Positions 33,050 to 44,309 of a DNA stretch of 64,000 bases are shown here, piece after piece. Under the pieces are notes generated by a model. That model made no database searches and was not told the DNA's origin. It saw only the letters and a program-made list of their open reading frames with translations. Origin of the DNA: Aspidiotus rigidus (lineage: Eukaryota; Arthropoda; Insecta; Hemiptera; Diaspididae); NCBI GenBank assembly GCA_035079385.1, contig JAVHKY010000029.1, positions 3,782,001-3,846,000 on the forward strand, written 5' to 3'. Position 1 is the stretch's first letter, and every line of letters begins with the position of its first letter. Made by a program: the position numbers and the translations under genes.

Positions 33050-33540
33050 GGCTTTAGCCATGACTAGCCGTCAATTCAAAATTAGAGTTGATGAACATAG
33101 AAAAGCATGGGAAAAAAGAAAAGTAGGGGAGTCGGCGTTTGCTGACCACTTAATCGAATGCGGTCATAGCCTCAAAGAGGGATCTGAAGTTCTCCTCCAC
33201 AGGGAAAAATCTTATTTTAGGCGCTTGGCTTTGGAAGAAATTGAAATTCATCGTCACCGAAATATTAAAGACATTACCGTGGTGAACAGGTACGTTCCTG
33301 AGGAGGGATTGATTGAATTAGTCTATGAGAATGATTCACATTTCGATGACTCGCTGGTTCAGTCATGACCTCCTCGTTCGTTGTTTCTTGTTCTCGTTGG
33401 TGTTGGGTTCAGTCGCTTTTTATACCGTGAGAATGACTGTTTAGTCGAAAGCGCTCGGTCTGTTTATAATATTGTGCGGTTCTTGTATTGTTTCGTTACT
33501 CTCTTTGAGTATATTTCTCTAGGCTTTAGCCTCCTACAGG
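33050..33540 (+). mobile_element. Penelope-like element, GIY-YIG C-terminal half and 3' tail
   Basis: The open frame to the stop at 33368 carries MTSRQFKIRVDEHRKAWEKR, GESAFADHLIECGH, EVLLHREKSYFRRLALEEIE, VNRYVPEEGLIELVYEND and SLVQS. This is the second half of the PLE endonuclease with its conserved H and E residues. The reading frame is intact for over 100 codons, but the element is truncated on the left within the GIY-YIG motif. The tail with GGTTCAGTCGCT and AAAGCGCTCG is shared with the copies at 44144-44301 and 49945-50106, so this is the 3' end of one family. Confidence 0.85.
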
Positions 33541-34060
33541 TCTATATTAAGCCTAGTATAGGCTGAAATAACTCGCAGATTTCTCACTCACCCACAAGGT
33601 ATAGGCCTGCCTCAAGCTATACAAATTCGGAGGTCGAAGCCTACTTTATACTAGCTTCATTATACTAGGCCTAGAGTAGGATAACAATGGGGGGGGGGGG
33701 GTGTATATATAAAGTCACAGATTTTCAATCATCCACGGGGTATAGGCCTAGTATTTATAAGCTTGAACCTGAAAACACTCGCTCCGCTCGTTCGCCCCCT
33801 TCTTCGTCTAGTATAAGTCTATTCAGAATAAGCTAGTATACTGTATGTTAGGTCTGGGTTTCATAGTCCTTCTCGATGGGTCCGCTCGTTCGCCTCCTTA
33901 TTTGTCCAGTATAAGTCCAGTTTAGAGCTAGTATATAAAGCTAGTCTAGTATGAAGCAAGCCCAGTATACAATATCAAATAGTATAACTCAGCTAGTATA
34001 TTAGGCTAGTATAATGTACATTAGGGCTAGTATAATGAAGCCTAGTCTAGTATACTATTG
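33520..34060. repeat. TAGGCCTAGTATA minisatellite-like stretch
   Basis: Many copies of short words TAGGCYTAGTATA, CTAGTATAATGAAGCC, GTATATTAGGCT and CTCACTCGCTCC. Similar stretches occur at 34490-34560, 43510-43535, 44320-44420 and 59990-60300. A poly(G) run lies at about 33690-33700. Confidence 0.75.
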
Positions 34061-34069
34061 CACACACGC

Positions 34070-35090
34070 ACGCAAGCGCACGCAAATTTCGAAATTCAGG
34101 CCAGAGCAAAGACATGAAACATGTCAATATAGACGCCTAACAAGGTGAATAAAAGGAGGAGTAATATGCAGAGACGAGCAGAAGAGAGAAGTCGATCCTA
34201 TAATTCGGGGAAGAAATTCTGGCACAGAAGCTATATAAACATAAAGTGTGACATTTTGTATGCTTCTCAGAGGCAATTTAGCAGACGGAATTATTCCCTC
34301 AGAGCTTGTCCGCCTCTACCTTCCGTAGTATTGTGGCCTACATTTTGAAGTAATATATCGACGATATTTAATCGATTCGAACAATCATATCAACTCAATT
34401 GTAACGTTCTCCTGCACCAGTATTTCTTCGCTTAGTATTTACCTGGTAATCAGTACTAGGCTAACTGGTTGACGGGCTCACCCGCTCTCATTTGTAGCCT
34501 TGTATCAGTCTAGTATACTGTATATTAGGCTAACTAGCTCACTCGCTCTATCCGTGCGCTTGAATAGCTTATTATCACGACCTTTTTTCTCCCTGGCCCT
34601 AGTTCACTATATACTATGCTGGGCTCATAAGCTGAGCCTCGTACATGGTGAGAAGCCGAACACGCTATTCAGTACGTTTATCCATGGATCAACATTGTTG
34701 CGCAACTCCAACAACCAAACCCAAAAGAGAAGAAAATGACAACGTATAGAAAATAAAATAACATTTTACTCTCGTCTCGGAAAGCCACTGTTAAGTGACA
34801 CTTGTGAAAACCCGTTGCAGGAAATGACCTTCCTGCTGCGGCTAAGCCCACCGAGAAAGCACGGAATGGGGAGCCAAAGAAAAAAAAAAGTAGCTGAGCC
34901 TAGGTTTTTCCCCCTTTTTTTTTTTAGAAAAAATTCTACAACATCCCGCTATCTTATTTGCGTACCATTTTTTTGTGGACATCGAAGGTAAAATTGAAAT
35001 AATTTCAACAGGGACACTGTTCCGTGGAGTTTTTTGTAGAAAATGTCATCTGCCCCTCTGGTAAATTAAGTTTGCGATGAAGAGGGTGGG
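34070..35090. other. No supported gene
   Basis: Starts with a short CACACGCACGCAAGCGC stretch. It contains TAGTATA repeat pieces and a small hairpin (GCAGGAAATGACCTTCCTGC at about 34817). The open frames have no recognised motif. Confidence 0.4.
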
Positions 35091-35091
35091 G

Positions 35092-35366
35092 ACCTATCAC
35101 GGGCCTAGGTCAAAAACGTCATAACTCCGTTTCTCTATCAGCACCCGATCGCAGATTGTAATGGTCAGAACTCTTTTTGCAACCATCCAGTGATACCATC
35201 CATGAATTCATAAAAATTTGCTTCTCACAGTGCAGTGTAACAAGAAGAAAAAAGTGGTATTAGGTACTGACTATCCTTGAAAAACAGTTCTGATGATTAC
35301 AATCTGCGACCAGGTGCTTATCGAGAAACGGAGTTAGATTGTTTTGGAACTCAGCCCGTGCTATGT
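35092..35366. mobile_element. Short inverted-repeat element (about 275 bp)
   Basis: The left part (about 35092-35178) and the right part (about 35280-35366) pair as reverse complements with mismatches: ACTCCGTTTCTC, ATCAGCACC, GATCGCAGATTGTAAT on the left and ATTACAATCTGCGACC, GGTGCTTAT, GAGAAACGGAGTTA on the right. The outer ends share AGCACGGGC-type sequence. MITE-like, no coding capacity, target duplication not resolved. Confidence 0.65.
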
Positions 35367-36895
35367 ACTTGAAAATATTCGACAATTGAGTTATGACGAG
35401 AGAGACTTGAAAAGGTTTCAACCATTTAGCTACGTATGGCGGGAAGAGGAAGTGAGTTGTGGTCCGTAAGGGAACGGTGAAGACCTTGAAACCTGGACGA
35501 CCTGAACAAATTTTGATTTTTTACCTTTTGAAAATATCGGAGAGAGGACTTCGATCGATTTCAAAGATGAGTTCTATTTATGAGGGAGGTGGAAAAAAAT
35601 CAAGAAAATTCCAACTTTCTAGCTATATCTGAAAGGAGGAAAACTTGAAAAAATGACGATCAAGTAATAATTGTGATTGATTATCAAAATCAAAACCCGT
35701 AAATTAGGTTATTCCTTGCTCGCCTCAACTCCACGAATAACTAACAAAAGGAGCTGCCAGTTTTTTCTTATTTTGCCACTGCCAGAGCACAATGTTTTCA
35801 CCTGTTGGTGTCCTCGGGCTGAGGGTCAGTCGGAAATTCGCGTTACGCTATTTTGCGAGGCATCATGCTTCATCTTGACCTACTTTAAAGATTTGAAAAA
35901 AATATCGTCCCTACTTTAAAATTAGCTCAACATATTATACTTGTAATACGCCGCCAACTGAACTAAGCTAGGCTAAAAGCTCAAAGAGGAAGCAGGTCGC
36001 GTAGTTAGCCAAACATACTCCTGATTTTAGTCTGTCTGATAATGTCATGAAAAGGGTATCGTCTGAGGCCAGGCACAGCCTCGAGAATACGCGAAGTCAT
36101 CGAGTGATCCAATAATTTTCCATGAAGTGAACGAAGAAATCATTTTTTAAAAATGTTAACGAAAAGACTGTTTATCCCTAGCTTATCCACTTGTAGAAAG
36201 ATTGCTTTTTCCGTTGAAAATAAACTCCGAATTGTACTGTCTTTTCTTAACAAGTGCAGAAAAAATAGTATTATCTGCTCTAATAACATACTTACGCAAC
36301 ACGTTTGGAAACGCCTCGCGATCGCTGACTCTCGCGATTAACTTCACTTTTTTTTGTTTTTAGGGAAGACTAGGCCTATTTGCGCATTTATTACTTTTCG
36401 TTGTATTCGTCAACAAACGATCTCTCAATTCCGATAGTGAATTATTATTCAACGATCGATCGTTTGAACAAATAAGCCGATTTTCTTGTGACGTCATGTC
36501 TATCGATAACATGCATATTTCAAGGAATAATGTATCGATTACCATTATTACTATGGGAACGTTTCGATCATTCGTTTGTACCTACTTCGAAAAGAAAAAT
36601 CAGTTCAGAATTATAAAGTTAAAATTCACAATCTTTAAGCTTTCCTGTATAATTATGGAAATGGATTCTTTATTCCTAAGTGCACTACTCTTTTTTCAGC
36701 GTGAATAAAAGATCAAAATGTTCTCATTTGAAGTCGAGTTAGGCATAATTATGTAATTCAGTAACAGATACTTATTGAACCGGTTCAAACTTTGAACAAG
36801 ATAAGCAACGTACAACAGCTGACTGTTATCGCTTGCGCTCACTTCCAATACGTAAATACTATAGTGCATAGAAACCTCTCGTTGTATAAACATTA
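35367..36895. other. No supported gene; CRE-family pieces
   Basis: TTGACCTACTTTA with GAAAAAAATATCGTCC near 35875-35910 and CTAAGCTAGGCTAAAAGCTC near 35960 are a diverged CRE-family copy. An exact TGACGTCA lies at 36489-36496. No gene recognised. Confidence 0.45.
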
Positions 36896-36899
36896 AAAA

Positions 36900-37050
36900 G
36901 AACAGAACTAATCCTCAACCCAAAAGAAGGTAAAGATTCAAAAGACTACCGAAAGTAACTGCCCAATCTCTAAGTCCCAAGTTCCTATGACAGATATATT
37001 GAAAAAGAATTGAATACAAAAATTGATCTGGTCAAATGTCAGAGGCGTCA
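36900..37050 (+). pseudogene. Small LINE fragment
   Basis: The frame from about 36905 reads LILNPKEGKDSKDYRK, then SYDRYIEKELNTKIDLV. This resembles the xIPKxGKDPxxYRP segment before the RT core of non-LTR elements. Only about 45 codons with a stop inside, so it is a relic. Confidence 0.55.
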
Positions 37051-38485
37051 GCACCAAAGATGAGCAGCTGGATATAGCCGTTGATATAGAAGAACTCATA
37101 AGACAAGGAATAAAAATGGTGATACGGCCGCATTATTGTAGAGGGGAGTGCAGAGATTATTATTTGACTTTTGCAACCTAAAATTTCATCTGTAAGTTTT
37201 GAGTACCTAACGCTACTCATGAGAACGCGCGTGTTTTTACATAATGTCTAGCGGAGCCTATTACTTAATTATACGTAATAAGAACAAATTACATAGGTAA
37301 ATGCGCAGATTTTAATTGAGCTAACTCGAGTTTCATACTCCTATTATATAATTCACAATGGCTTGCAATGGGAGCATTTACCTTCACGTTACCAGTGTCA
37401 AACCCGTTGAAAAATGCGCGCAAAAAGTATTCAATCTACTTGCTGAACATCCTTCATTCTTTGTTTACTTTTGTTTCACACAGAATTTACCACATTATTA
37501 AGAAATGATAGCGTTTCACAAACTGATAAGCTTTTCCAATATATGAAGGAAAGAGAGGTTCACTTCCATCATTACAAAGGATCTTAATTTGCAAAAACAA
37601 ACCCCTGATTCCTTATAGGAGGACGGCAATACACAAAAGCTGATCATGTGACAGTAAGTAATACATTCTACAATAAAGTACTTCTTCTCCATATTACAAC
37701 ACAATTACTTTTCTTCAGATTGTGTCATTGTCGCCTGGTTGGTTTTACCCACCGTATAAGATATGGAGGTATGGACACAAGTCTACACCTTTGACTATAT
37801 ACCTCTTATGGACTGAGCTTCGTCCATATTACTGCAATGTTAAACAAGCGTGGAAACATGTATAGCGTGCGGAGGACTCCAACGTATCCAGCGTGGGTGA
37901 GTGCGCGGAGGAGTAACAGCTTCTCCTCCCTCCGAGCATACGCAGAGATGACGCTACAAGTAAAATTCCGCTGATACACTAAGTCTTATGGTAACACACG
38001 CGTTTTCAAAAAGTTATGGAAAAATCCTAAATTAATTTAAGAATCGGGAATCTCGAATACAAATTTTCTCCACGTCATTCTACGTATTGATGAAAGAAAA
38101 ATTTCTATATGTGATTTTTTTGATGAATTATAATCTTTTAAAAATTGGCGGAACCTGGGGTACCTATCGTAATGTACCGTTGTTAGTGGGGTGCCTACAG
38201 CCGTCCCTCCCCCTCGGACGTCATTTATTTTGCGACTAACGGACATTTACACTTTCACTGAAATACGACCGCATTGTCCAACGAGATAACAAATATCAAA
38301 AATTAGTCCATCAACCAGAATTCTTGCTTATACTTCATTATAACCTTGCTATACCTTATTGATATAATAAGCCCAAAGGCTGAGCTAAAAGTTTGACCCG
38401 CGTATGACGTCATAAGAGGCAGGTATAATGCTTTGACTTACTTTTGGAACAAATTACTCATGACGTCGTCCCCTAAGAGACATGA
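37051..38485. other. No supported gene
   Basis: AT-rich spacer with a GC-richer patch at 37860-37960. Exact TGACGTCA at 38405-38412. No recognised motif in the open frames. Confidence 0.4.
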
Positions 38486-38627
38486 AATGTGACCTGCGAT
38501 GAGAAAAGGATGCTCGTTGCTCATTGGCGCAAGAACACCATTTTTCTCTGATTGAACATCGAATCAGAGAGAAATGGTGTTCCTGTCAGTGGGCAATGAG
38601 CATCCTTTTCTCATCACAGGTCACAAA
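38486..38627. repeat. 142-bp near-perfect hairpin
   Basis: AAATGTGACCTGCGATGAGA at the left pairs with the inverse at the right end (TCTCATCACAGGTCACAAAT). The pairing continues inward through AAAGGATGCTC, AACACCATTTTTCTCTGATT and their inverses to a 5-8 base loop near 38550-38557. It could be a MITE or a transcribed hairpin. Confidence 0.75.
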
Positions 38628-38629
38628 TA

Positions 38630-40375
38630 TGATTTGCGCTGAACTCGAGTTTCTTTTCTGTTCATTCTCTTGCAGGAGCTACTAGCTAGGAATCCTACGT
38701 TGAGGAGAGACCGGCCGCGTTCAAAATGTTTAAATCAATGAGACCTCTCCCACGAAGATCAAACTTACGTTCGGACGATTTGACAAATTCTCGTTTTCGT
38801 ACGCACTGTTCTTCTAATTGTTTTCAAATTTGTAAGGGATATTAATAAAAGTAACGACGGTTGAAATTTAGTTCTTCCGCGAGCGAAAACCAGATCTCAT
38901 TCTTACATATAGGCTGACAACACAAGCCTCGTGTTTTCCTCTGTCGCTAAACGACCGAGAAAGAAGGCATGTAAGCGTTTCAAAAAATAGTTTCACTCTC
39001 CGAATATATGTTGCAGTAAATAAAATAAATATAACGACGAAATGAAAAGAGCTTCCAGTTGGCTATATAATTTGGCGTTAAATACGGGTATAAATTTTTC
39101 ATGATGAACTCGCGAGACCAGGTGATCTTTCGATCAAACACGTATATATATACACACACGAAAAGTATATTTGGCGACTTGAATTGAAATAATAAAAATT
39201 CGACAAATAAATCGGATTTAAGAAAATATGTTACGTACAAACGTGGAACGAAAAAAGACCCCGCGAGCACCTATAAAAATTCCCGGATATATCGATAAAT
39301 CATTCGGTGATTTCTTGAAGTCACCAGATGTGTGTCGGACCTTCTACCTCTTCCATTCAGGTATCGTGCGTTGTCAACGGGATATCATTCCGAAATATCT
39401 TCCGCTTTGCTACTATATATCGTACTTTATAGCTTTTCGCACTTCACTAAAATAGATTCGTGCCTCAGCTAGCCGCAGGGGACCAATGTTATCAATTACT
39501 CTTGATATATTTAATGACCTTGGTAGTTAATCAAAGGGGAAAGCGCGATTTCGTGATCTACCTTCGCGCGGATCAATATTTTCATTTTCGTAATATTGAT
39601 TTTACGCTGTTTATTGCATTTTTATTGTTTTCTAAGAGGATAAAGAAAAAATACACGAAGTAAATACAAAAGAAATTTCATGATGTACAGTATTTTTACT
39701 CGCGTATAGAAAAAGAGACAATTATTGCTTCTTGTTCTGTTCGAAAATCTACAAGAGGGCCCAACTTCTGTAGGATAAATATTTTGGGTCGCAATAAAGA
39801 AGTATTATTACATTCGTGGTCTTCGAGTGCACTTCATGTCGGTATAATGCTTTGTACATTTGCTTTTGTCCGCCCAAGAGGGCGTAAGCTTCGACAATGT
39901 TTTTTAATTTTTCCCAATCGCATATGTTTCGTTGTTCCAAAATATTTTAATCTTGTTCTTGTTCTTTCGTCATACTCTTGTGCTCTTAGACCTCCAATTG
40001 GTCTTCTATTGTAGCCATTTTATGCATACTCTTTGTTTTGAATGAATGTCCAACCTTTCCGTTGCCCCGCGAATTGTTCAAAGTGCACTGAACAGGGTAC
40101 GCCGAAGAAATATAGGAAAGGCCTATTTTAAAAGAGTGAGATTTTTTCGCACGAAATAAAAAGTCAGAAATCACGATAGAATTGTTGGGTAAAGGGTATC
40201 TGTTCTGTAAGTAGTGAGCTAAGCAAAAATTCGAAAATTACTCTGTGAGTACATGAAAAATTCATTGGGAGGAAAATTTTTGAAAAAAGATTGTTCCAAA
40301 ATCAAATTGAAAACTTGGAAAGAAGTAGAAGATGTTGAGGAAGAGATGAAGACATATAAAAGGCTTTTTGGCTTA
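38630..40375. other. No supported gene
   Basis: AT-rich spacer; open frames without motifs. Confidence 0.45.
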
Positions 40376-40379
40376 TATA

Positions 40380-40680
40380 TGATGGGAGCACGGATCCGGG
40401 GACTTGAAAATTTCAACTTTCATGATATGTATGATGACGGGAGGGAAACTAGGAAAAATGTTGACTCTCGAACTATATATCATGATGATAATGAGACAAA
40501 CACAAATCTGTCTACGCCAGACTTGAGGCCGAGAGGACTTGCAAAATTTCAACTCTCCAGATACTCAACTTCATCATACAGACTTGAGATATTTTTGACT
40601 ATCGAGCTTCACTTGAGAACAGGTATTGGAGATGACATCATCAACTAGTGACGTCATCAACCTAGGTTAGAAGAATCTAT
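40380..40680. repeat. Diverged minisatellite of the CTCGAGAGT family and CRE site
   Basis: Units with GACTTGAAAATTTCAACTTTC, GACTCTCGAACTATATATCA and GGACTTGCAAAATTTCAACT are the inverse orientation of the 1131-1465 family. Exact TGACGTCA at 40649-40656. The 131-codon frame 40253-40648 is built mostly of this repeat. Confidence 0.65.
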
Positions 40681-40739
40681 TTAGAGTAGATATTACAGGA
40701 ATTTGTTTAGGTTAGATTGAAGGAATTCCTGTAGGCTAA

Positions 40740-41225
40740 ATAAAGTTGAGAGAGAGACGGTTTCAGGAAATATTTACTTTTCCGCATCACATGATGAATA
40801 TTTCAGCGTATTTACTGAGGTATTGTAGATCAATATTCTCTCACACGGTTAAAGCCTCCATTACAGAAACTTTCTCTTTCTCCAAAACAATTTCAATTGG
40901 TTTTGTAAATCTCAGAGAACTAATACATTTACTCACCTTGCCATTCCAAAGTTTGCAATGGCCTCATGCCTCCAATTAGCTACTCTTAAGAATATTTCTG
41001 TAGGTATTATGCGCTTCAGATGTAATGAGGAAGGGCACTACTGCATTAGAGAAAAGAAGAAAGTGCCTTATTGCTCAACAGAGGATCAATCAGCAAGAGA
41101 ACCAATGAAACAATTAAGGAAGTCGAAGACGAAATTATTAATAAGAAGGACTAGGAGGTCTTCTTATTTGGGAACTATACCACAGTGTCGGTGTCCAAAA
41201 TTTATTGTAGAACAACGTTGATATG
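40740..41225 (+). other. Possible retroelement ORF1/gag relic
   Basis: An 87-codon frame (40958-41221) includes FRCNEEGHYCIREKKKVPYC, which recalls a CCHC zinc knuckle with its first cysteine lost. A LINE endonuclease relic lies 500 bases downstream on the same strand, so this may be the same element. The evidence is weak. Confidence 0.3.
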
Positions 41226-41466
41226 GAGATCAACTTATAAATTTGATTGCTGTGAACGAGTCTGCTCTCATAAATTTAGATGTTATTGATGAACACCAGC
41301 ATGCTAACCATTGGTGTGTTCTTTGACTGCTCAATCACTCCACGCAACATGCACGGAGGAAATAATACGTTGTTTGCAATTTTTCCTTAAAGATACCTTA
41401 CATTACTATAAATGATAGTCTACCAGGAGAAAAATTCACTTCTTGAAAATCTCAATGTCGAATTAA

Positions 41467-41723
41467 AGCCAGTTGTACCATCTATTTACCCTGAGCTTAA
41501 AATTTTCAACTCAATCTAACTCAAGAAATTTGTTTTACCAACCAAGTTTAAAATTACCGTAATTCGAGTTCAACTGGTCCAGAATCGTCTAGTCAAGTTA
41601 AACCCAGTTTAAATTTTATCACCATTTTTAATGCGTTAAACTTGATTTTTGGTACAACGGTCACACAAATTAACAGACTGTTAATTGTAAACTAGGTTTA
41701 AACTAAATTTGGTACAACTTGCC
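41467..41723. mobile_element. TIR element with TTA duplication inside a LINE relic
   Basis: The ends are AAGCCAGTTGTACCA and, inverted at the right, GGGCAAGTTGTACCA, flanked by TTA on both sides. The interior repeats TTTAAACT and GTTAAAC words. A 3-bp TTA duplication fits PIF/Harbinger-type insertion. No transposase. Confidence 0.6.
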
Positions 41724-41724
41724 C

Positions 41725-41990
41725 TTAGAAGAATGGCGCTCTAGTCGCACAAATCCCCGAGGGTATGCTCTTAGAGAGCTAATTGCTGAAATGGAACTGG
41801 TGGCCGTTCTTGATGTCGGCAACACACCAATTCGGCTGTATCAGAAATATGAGTCACCGAATGATGTGACGTTATTTTGTCACGGAGTATGTAGCATATT
41901 GTACAAATGACCGAACAGTTCTAGATGGAGAGTCACGAAAAGACCACCGGCTGAAAGTAGGAAGTTACGGCACCACAGTCCTGCATACAG
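41725..41990 (+). pseudogene. LINE endonuclease fragment
   Basis: The frame from about 41727 reads EEWRSSRTNPRGYALRELIA, then EMELVAVLDVGNTPIRL, PNDVTLFCHG and, after a stop, VLDGESRKDHRLKV. This is the C-terminal half of the apurinic-type endonuclease of R1/Jockey-like LINEs, which have GSxxTxxRGxxLLE...N...T, DLT and SDHR boxes. K replaces the usual S before DHR. The 5' half is cut off by the TIR element to its left. Confidence 0.75.
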
Positions 41991-41999
41991 GGAAGATGG

Positions 42000-42430
42000 G
42001 CTGCCTAAATAAAGATCAACTGCAAAATCATCTTCTCAGCCATGATGTGGGATCATGATTGACACAACAATAACGAGGACGTGGAAGGCGATCCACAGAG
42101 TTTCAAGACGTGATGAGTTGTGGACCATAAGTCCCATAATTGTGTCGTGGGACAAAGCCAACTTTATTCTTGTACCATCAAAAAGGAGAGCAAAAGAGGT
42201 TCCGTCATTTATTACGACAAGTGACTATCAGCAAAAGGACTTGATTCCTTTTGTTTACCATCAAAAAACTTCGTTGACACAACCCGGGTTCACCTTCGAG
42301 GAGTTGAAATTTTGAATCTTATTTCAACAAAATTGAAAGAATATATACAGATTCACTGATTCTTGAGCATATAGACCACATTGCTGTATTAAATGTTCTG
42401 CGATTTGAAGCAACAATCAAACTGGTACAG
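42000..42430. other. Unassigned, possibly the LINE continuation
   Basis: An 86-codon plus frame (42055-42315) contains WKAIHRVSRRDELW but no diagnostic RT motif. It may be the decayed linker of the preceding LINE. Confidence 0.35.
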
Positions 42431-42432
42431 TT

Positions 42433-42484
42433 GGGATGGATGGATGGATGGATGGATGGATGGATGGATGGATGGATGGATGGC
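42433..42484. repeat. (GGAT)n microsatellite, about 12 copies
   Basis: Perfect tetranucleotide run GATG/GGAT. The frame through it gives a spurious WMDG repeat. Confidence 0.95.
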
Positions 42485-42489
42485 AAAGA

Positions 42490-43365
42490 GAAATGATTGT
42501 GTCACCATGACCATACAAGTTGAAGATAGAATTTCTTGTATTAATAACTCACGACTGCGACTTTTCAGTTTATTTCAATTTATCACAAAATATCGTACAT
42601 ATAACCACCATAAGGTGTACAAATAAGATGATAGATAGTTACCCATAGCTAAACACACTCGGTCGCGCAGCACACTGACCACGCACGTCCAATACGTTCG
42701 CTAAATTACCAGTGTAGCATTTTTCGATATCGGCCCAATTTCATCAGTCTTATTATTACGGCAAATATACCCCTCTGTTACGCTCTTATTTAACTGTTTT
42801 TCTGCGGGTAGGGTTGTAATCCGCTCCGCAGTCTTGGTGGTAGAAATACGCAGCACGATTCGGCAATAAAATAAATGCAGAAGTCATCGAGATTACTACA
42901 GTATAAATTTATGTACTGATTTTTCGCTTCTTTTTATTGTTCGCATCGTCAGCTTCCTTAATCAGCGCTAAAAGTGTTGTTAGATACGGAATTAACTTAG
43001 CAGCGCTTCAAAGGATAAATTGAAAAAGAAAGAGAGAAAAAAAATGTGAAGATGGCTTAATTCCAGTAAAATAGCCACAAAATTATGACGAGTACATCAA
43101 CATAAAGATAGATTTAGTCATTCGATCACGTTTCAATTCAACGCGAATACAAAATGAGACTATCTCCGACAGATGGTACGAGTATCAATGCATTATTAAA
43201 CGCTATACGTCATTTTAACTCGCTACAGCAACTAATAAAATTAGGTATTATTCCGTACTCGTGATGGAAAGTAGAAGTAGGGTCAAGATGCCTCGGATTT
43301 GAGCACCTAGTGTTAAACACGAGATGCACGAAATTGAAACGCGAGCAAGGTTGGCGAAATTTTTC
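42490..43365. other. No gene seen
   Basis: AT-rich spacer without recognisable features. Confidence 0.5.
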
Positions 43366-43369
43366 GACC

Positions 43370-43535
43370 TCACATTGATGTCAAATTGACTCGCTATTCC
43401 TACTAAATATCAACTCAAGATCGAGTCGACTTAGTTCTGCTTCACGTCAACTGTAAATCAAACCGAAACGATTGGAAGTCGACTTAAAGTCGACCGCTTG
43501 AAGTACTTTATCGCTAGTATATTAGGCCTAGTATA
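43370..43535. repeat. GTCGAC-rich repeat followed by TAGGCCTAGTATAATG
   Basis: Words TCGAGTCGACTTAG, GGAAGTCGACTTAAAGTCGA and TTGATGTCAAATTGACTCG match the repeats at 2880 and 31395. TATTAGGCCTAGTATAATGG follows directly. Confidence 0.6.
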
Positions 43536-43590
43536 ATGGAGGCTATCCTCGAGTCAACTCGTTCCTCAATTTTATGGTTGAACATATTAT

Positions 43591-44301
43591 TAAAAAGGGT
43601 TGTACTCAAGAGAGTACACTTAGACAGTAGAAAGAGGTGGATTAGAATTCCTTTCCTGGGCAAGTTCTCTTTGAAATTGGGACGAGTCCTCCGCCCCTTT
43701 GGATTCCGGCCAGTATTTTATAATCCTAACACGGTTGAAAGTTTACTTGTAAGATTAAAAGACCCCGTTCCTGTGGCCGAGAGGAGTGGAGTTTATAGTG
43801 TAGCGTGCAACGATTGCTCGGGTATCTACGTAGGAATGACGGGCCGCCAGCTCCAGATTCGGGTGGCTGAGCATAGTAAGGCTTGGGAGGAGGGTAAATT
43901 GGGTGAATCGGCATTCTCCGATCATTAATTGAGAGTGGCCATAAGTTTAAGGAAGGTTCTGAGGCCCTCCTCCATAGGGAGAATTCGTACTTCAAGCGGT
44001 TGGCTTTGGAAAATATAGAAATTATTAGACACCGGAATAATGAAGACATCACTGTTCTAAACAGGTATATTCCTGATGAGGGATTGATCGAATTAGTGTA
44101 TGAGAATGATTCACAATTTGATGACTCGCTAGTTCAATCATGAATTTCATCTCGTGTTCCTCTGTCTTCGTTGATGTTGGGTTCAGTCGCTTCCGTTCAC
44201 TTACGCTTAGAAGATGGTTAATCAACCCAAAGCGCTCGCGGCTGCTTGTTTTGTGTGGTATCTTTTGTAAAACGCTACTCTCTTGAGTACAACCCTTTTT
44301 A
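43591..44301 (+). mobile_element. 711-bp Penelope-like copy bounded by 26-bp inverted repeats
   Basis: The 26-bp sequence at 43591-43616 (TAAAAAGGGTTGTACTCAAG...) occurs in perfect inverse form at 44276-44301. Between them is the PLE linker and the full GIY-YIG endonuclease: FLGKFSLKLGRVLRPFGFRP, LKDPVPVAERSGVY, CNDCSGIYVGMTGRQLQI, EHSKAWEEGKLGESAFSDH and then, after one frameshift near 43928, GHKFKEGSEALLHRENSYFK, ALENIEIIRHRN, NRYIPDEGLIELVYEND and SLVQS, with a stop at 44143. RT is absent. The 3' tail is shared with 33369-33540 and 49945-50106. Inverted ends on an internally deleted PLE are consistent with the rearranged terminal repeats known in this group. Confidence 0.88.
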
Positions 44302-44309
44302 ATAAGGAG

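Noticed and set aside
40253..40648. 131-codon plus frame
   Set aside because: Mostly diverged minisatellite sequence in frame.
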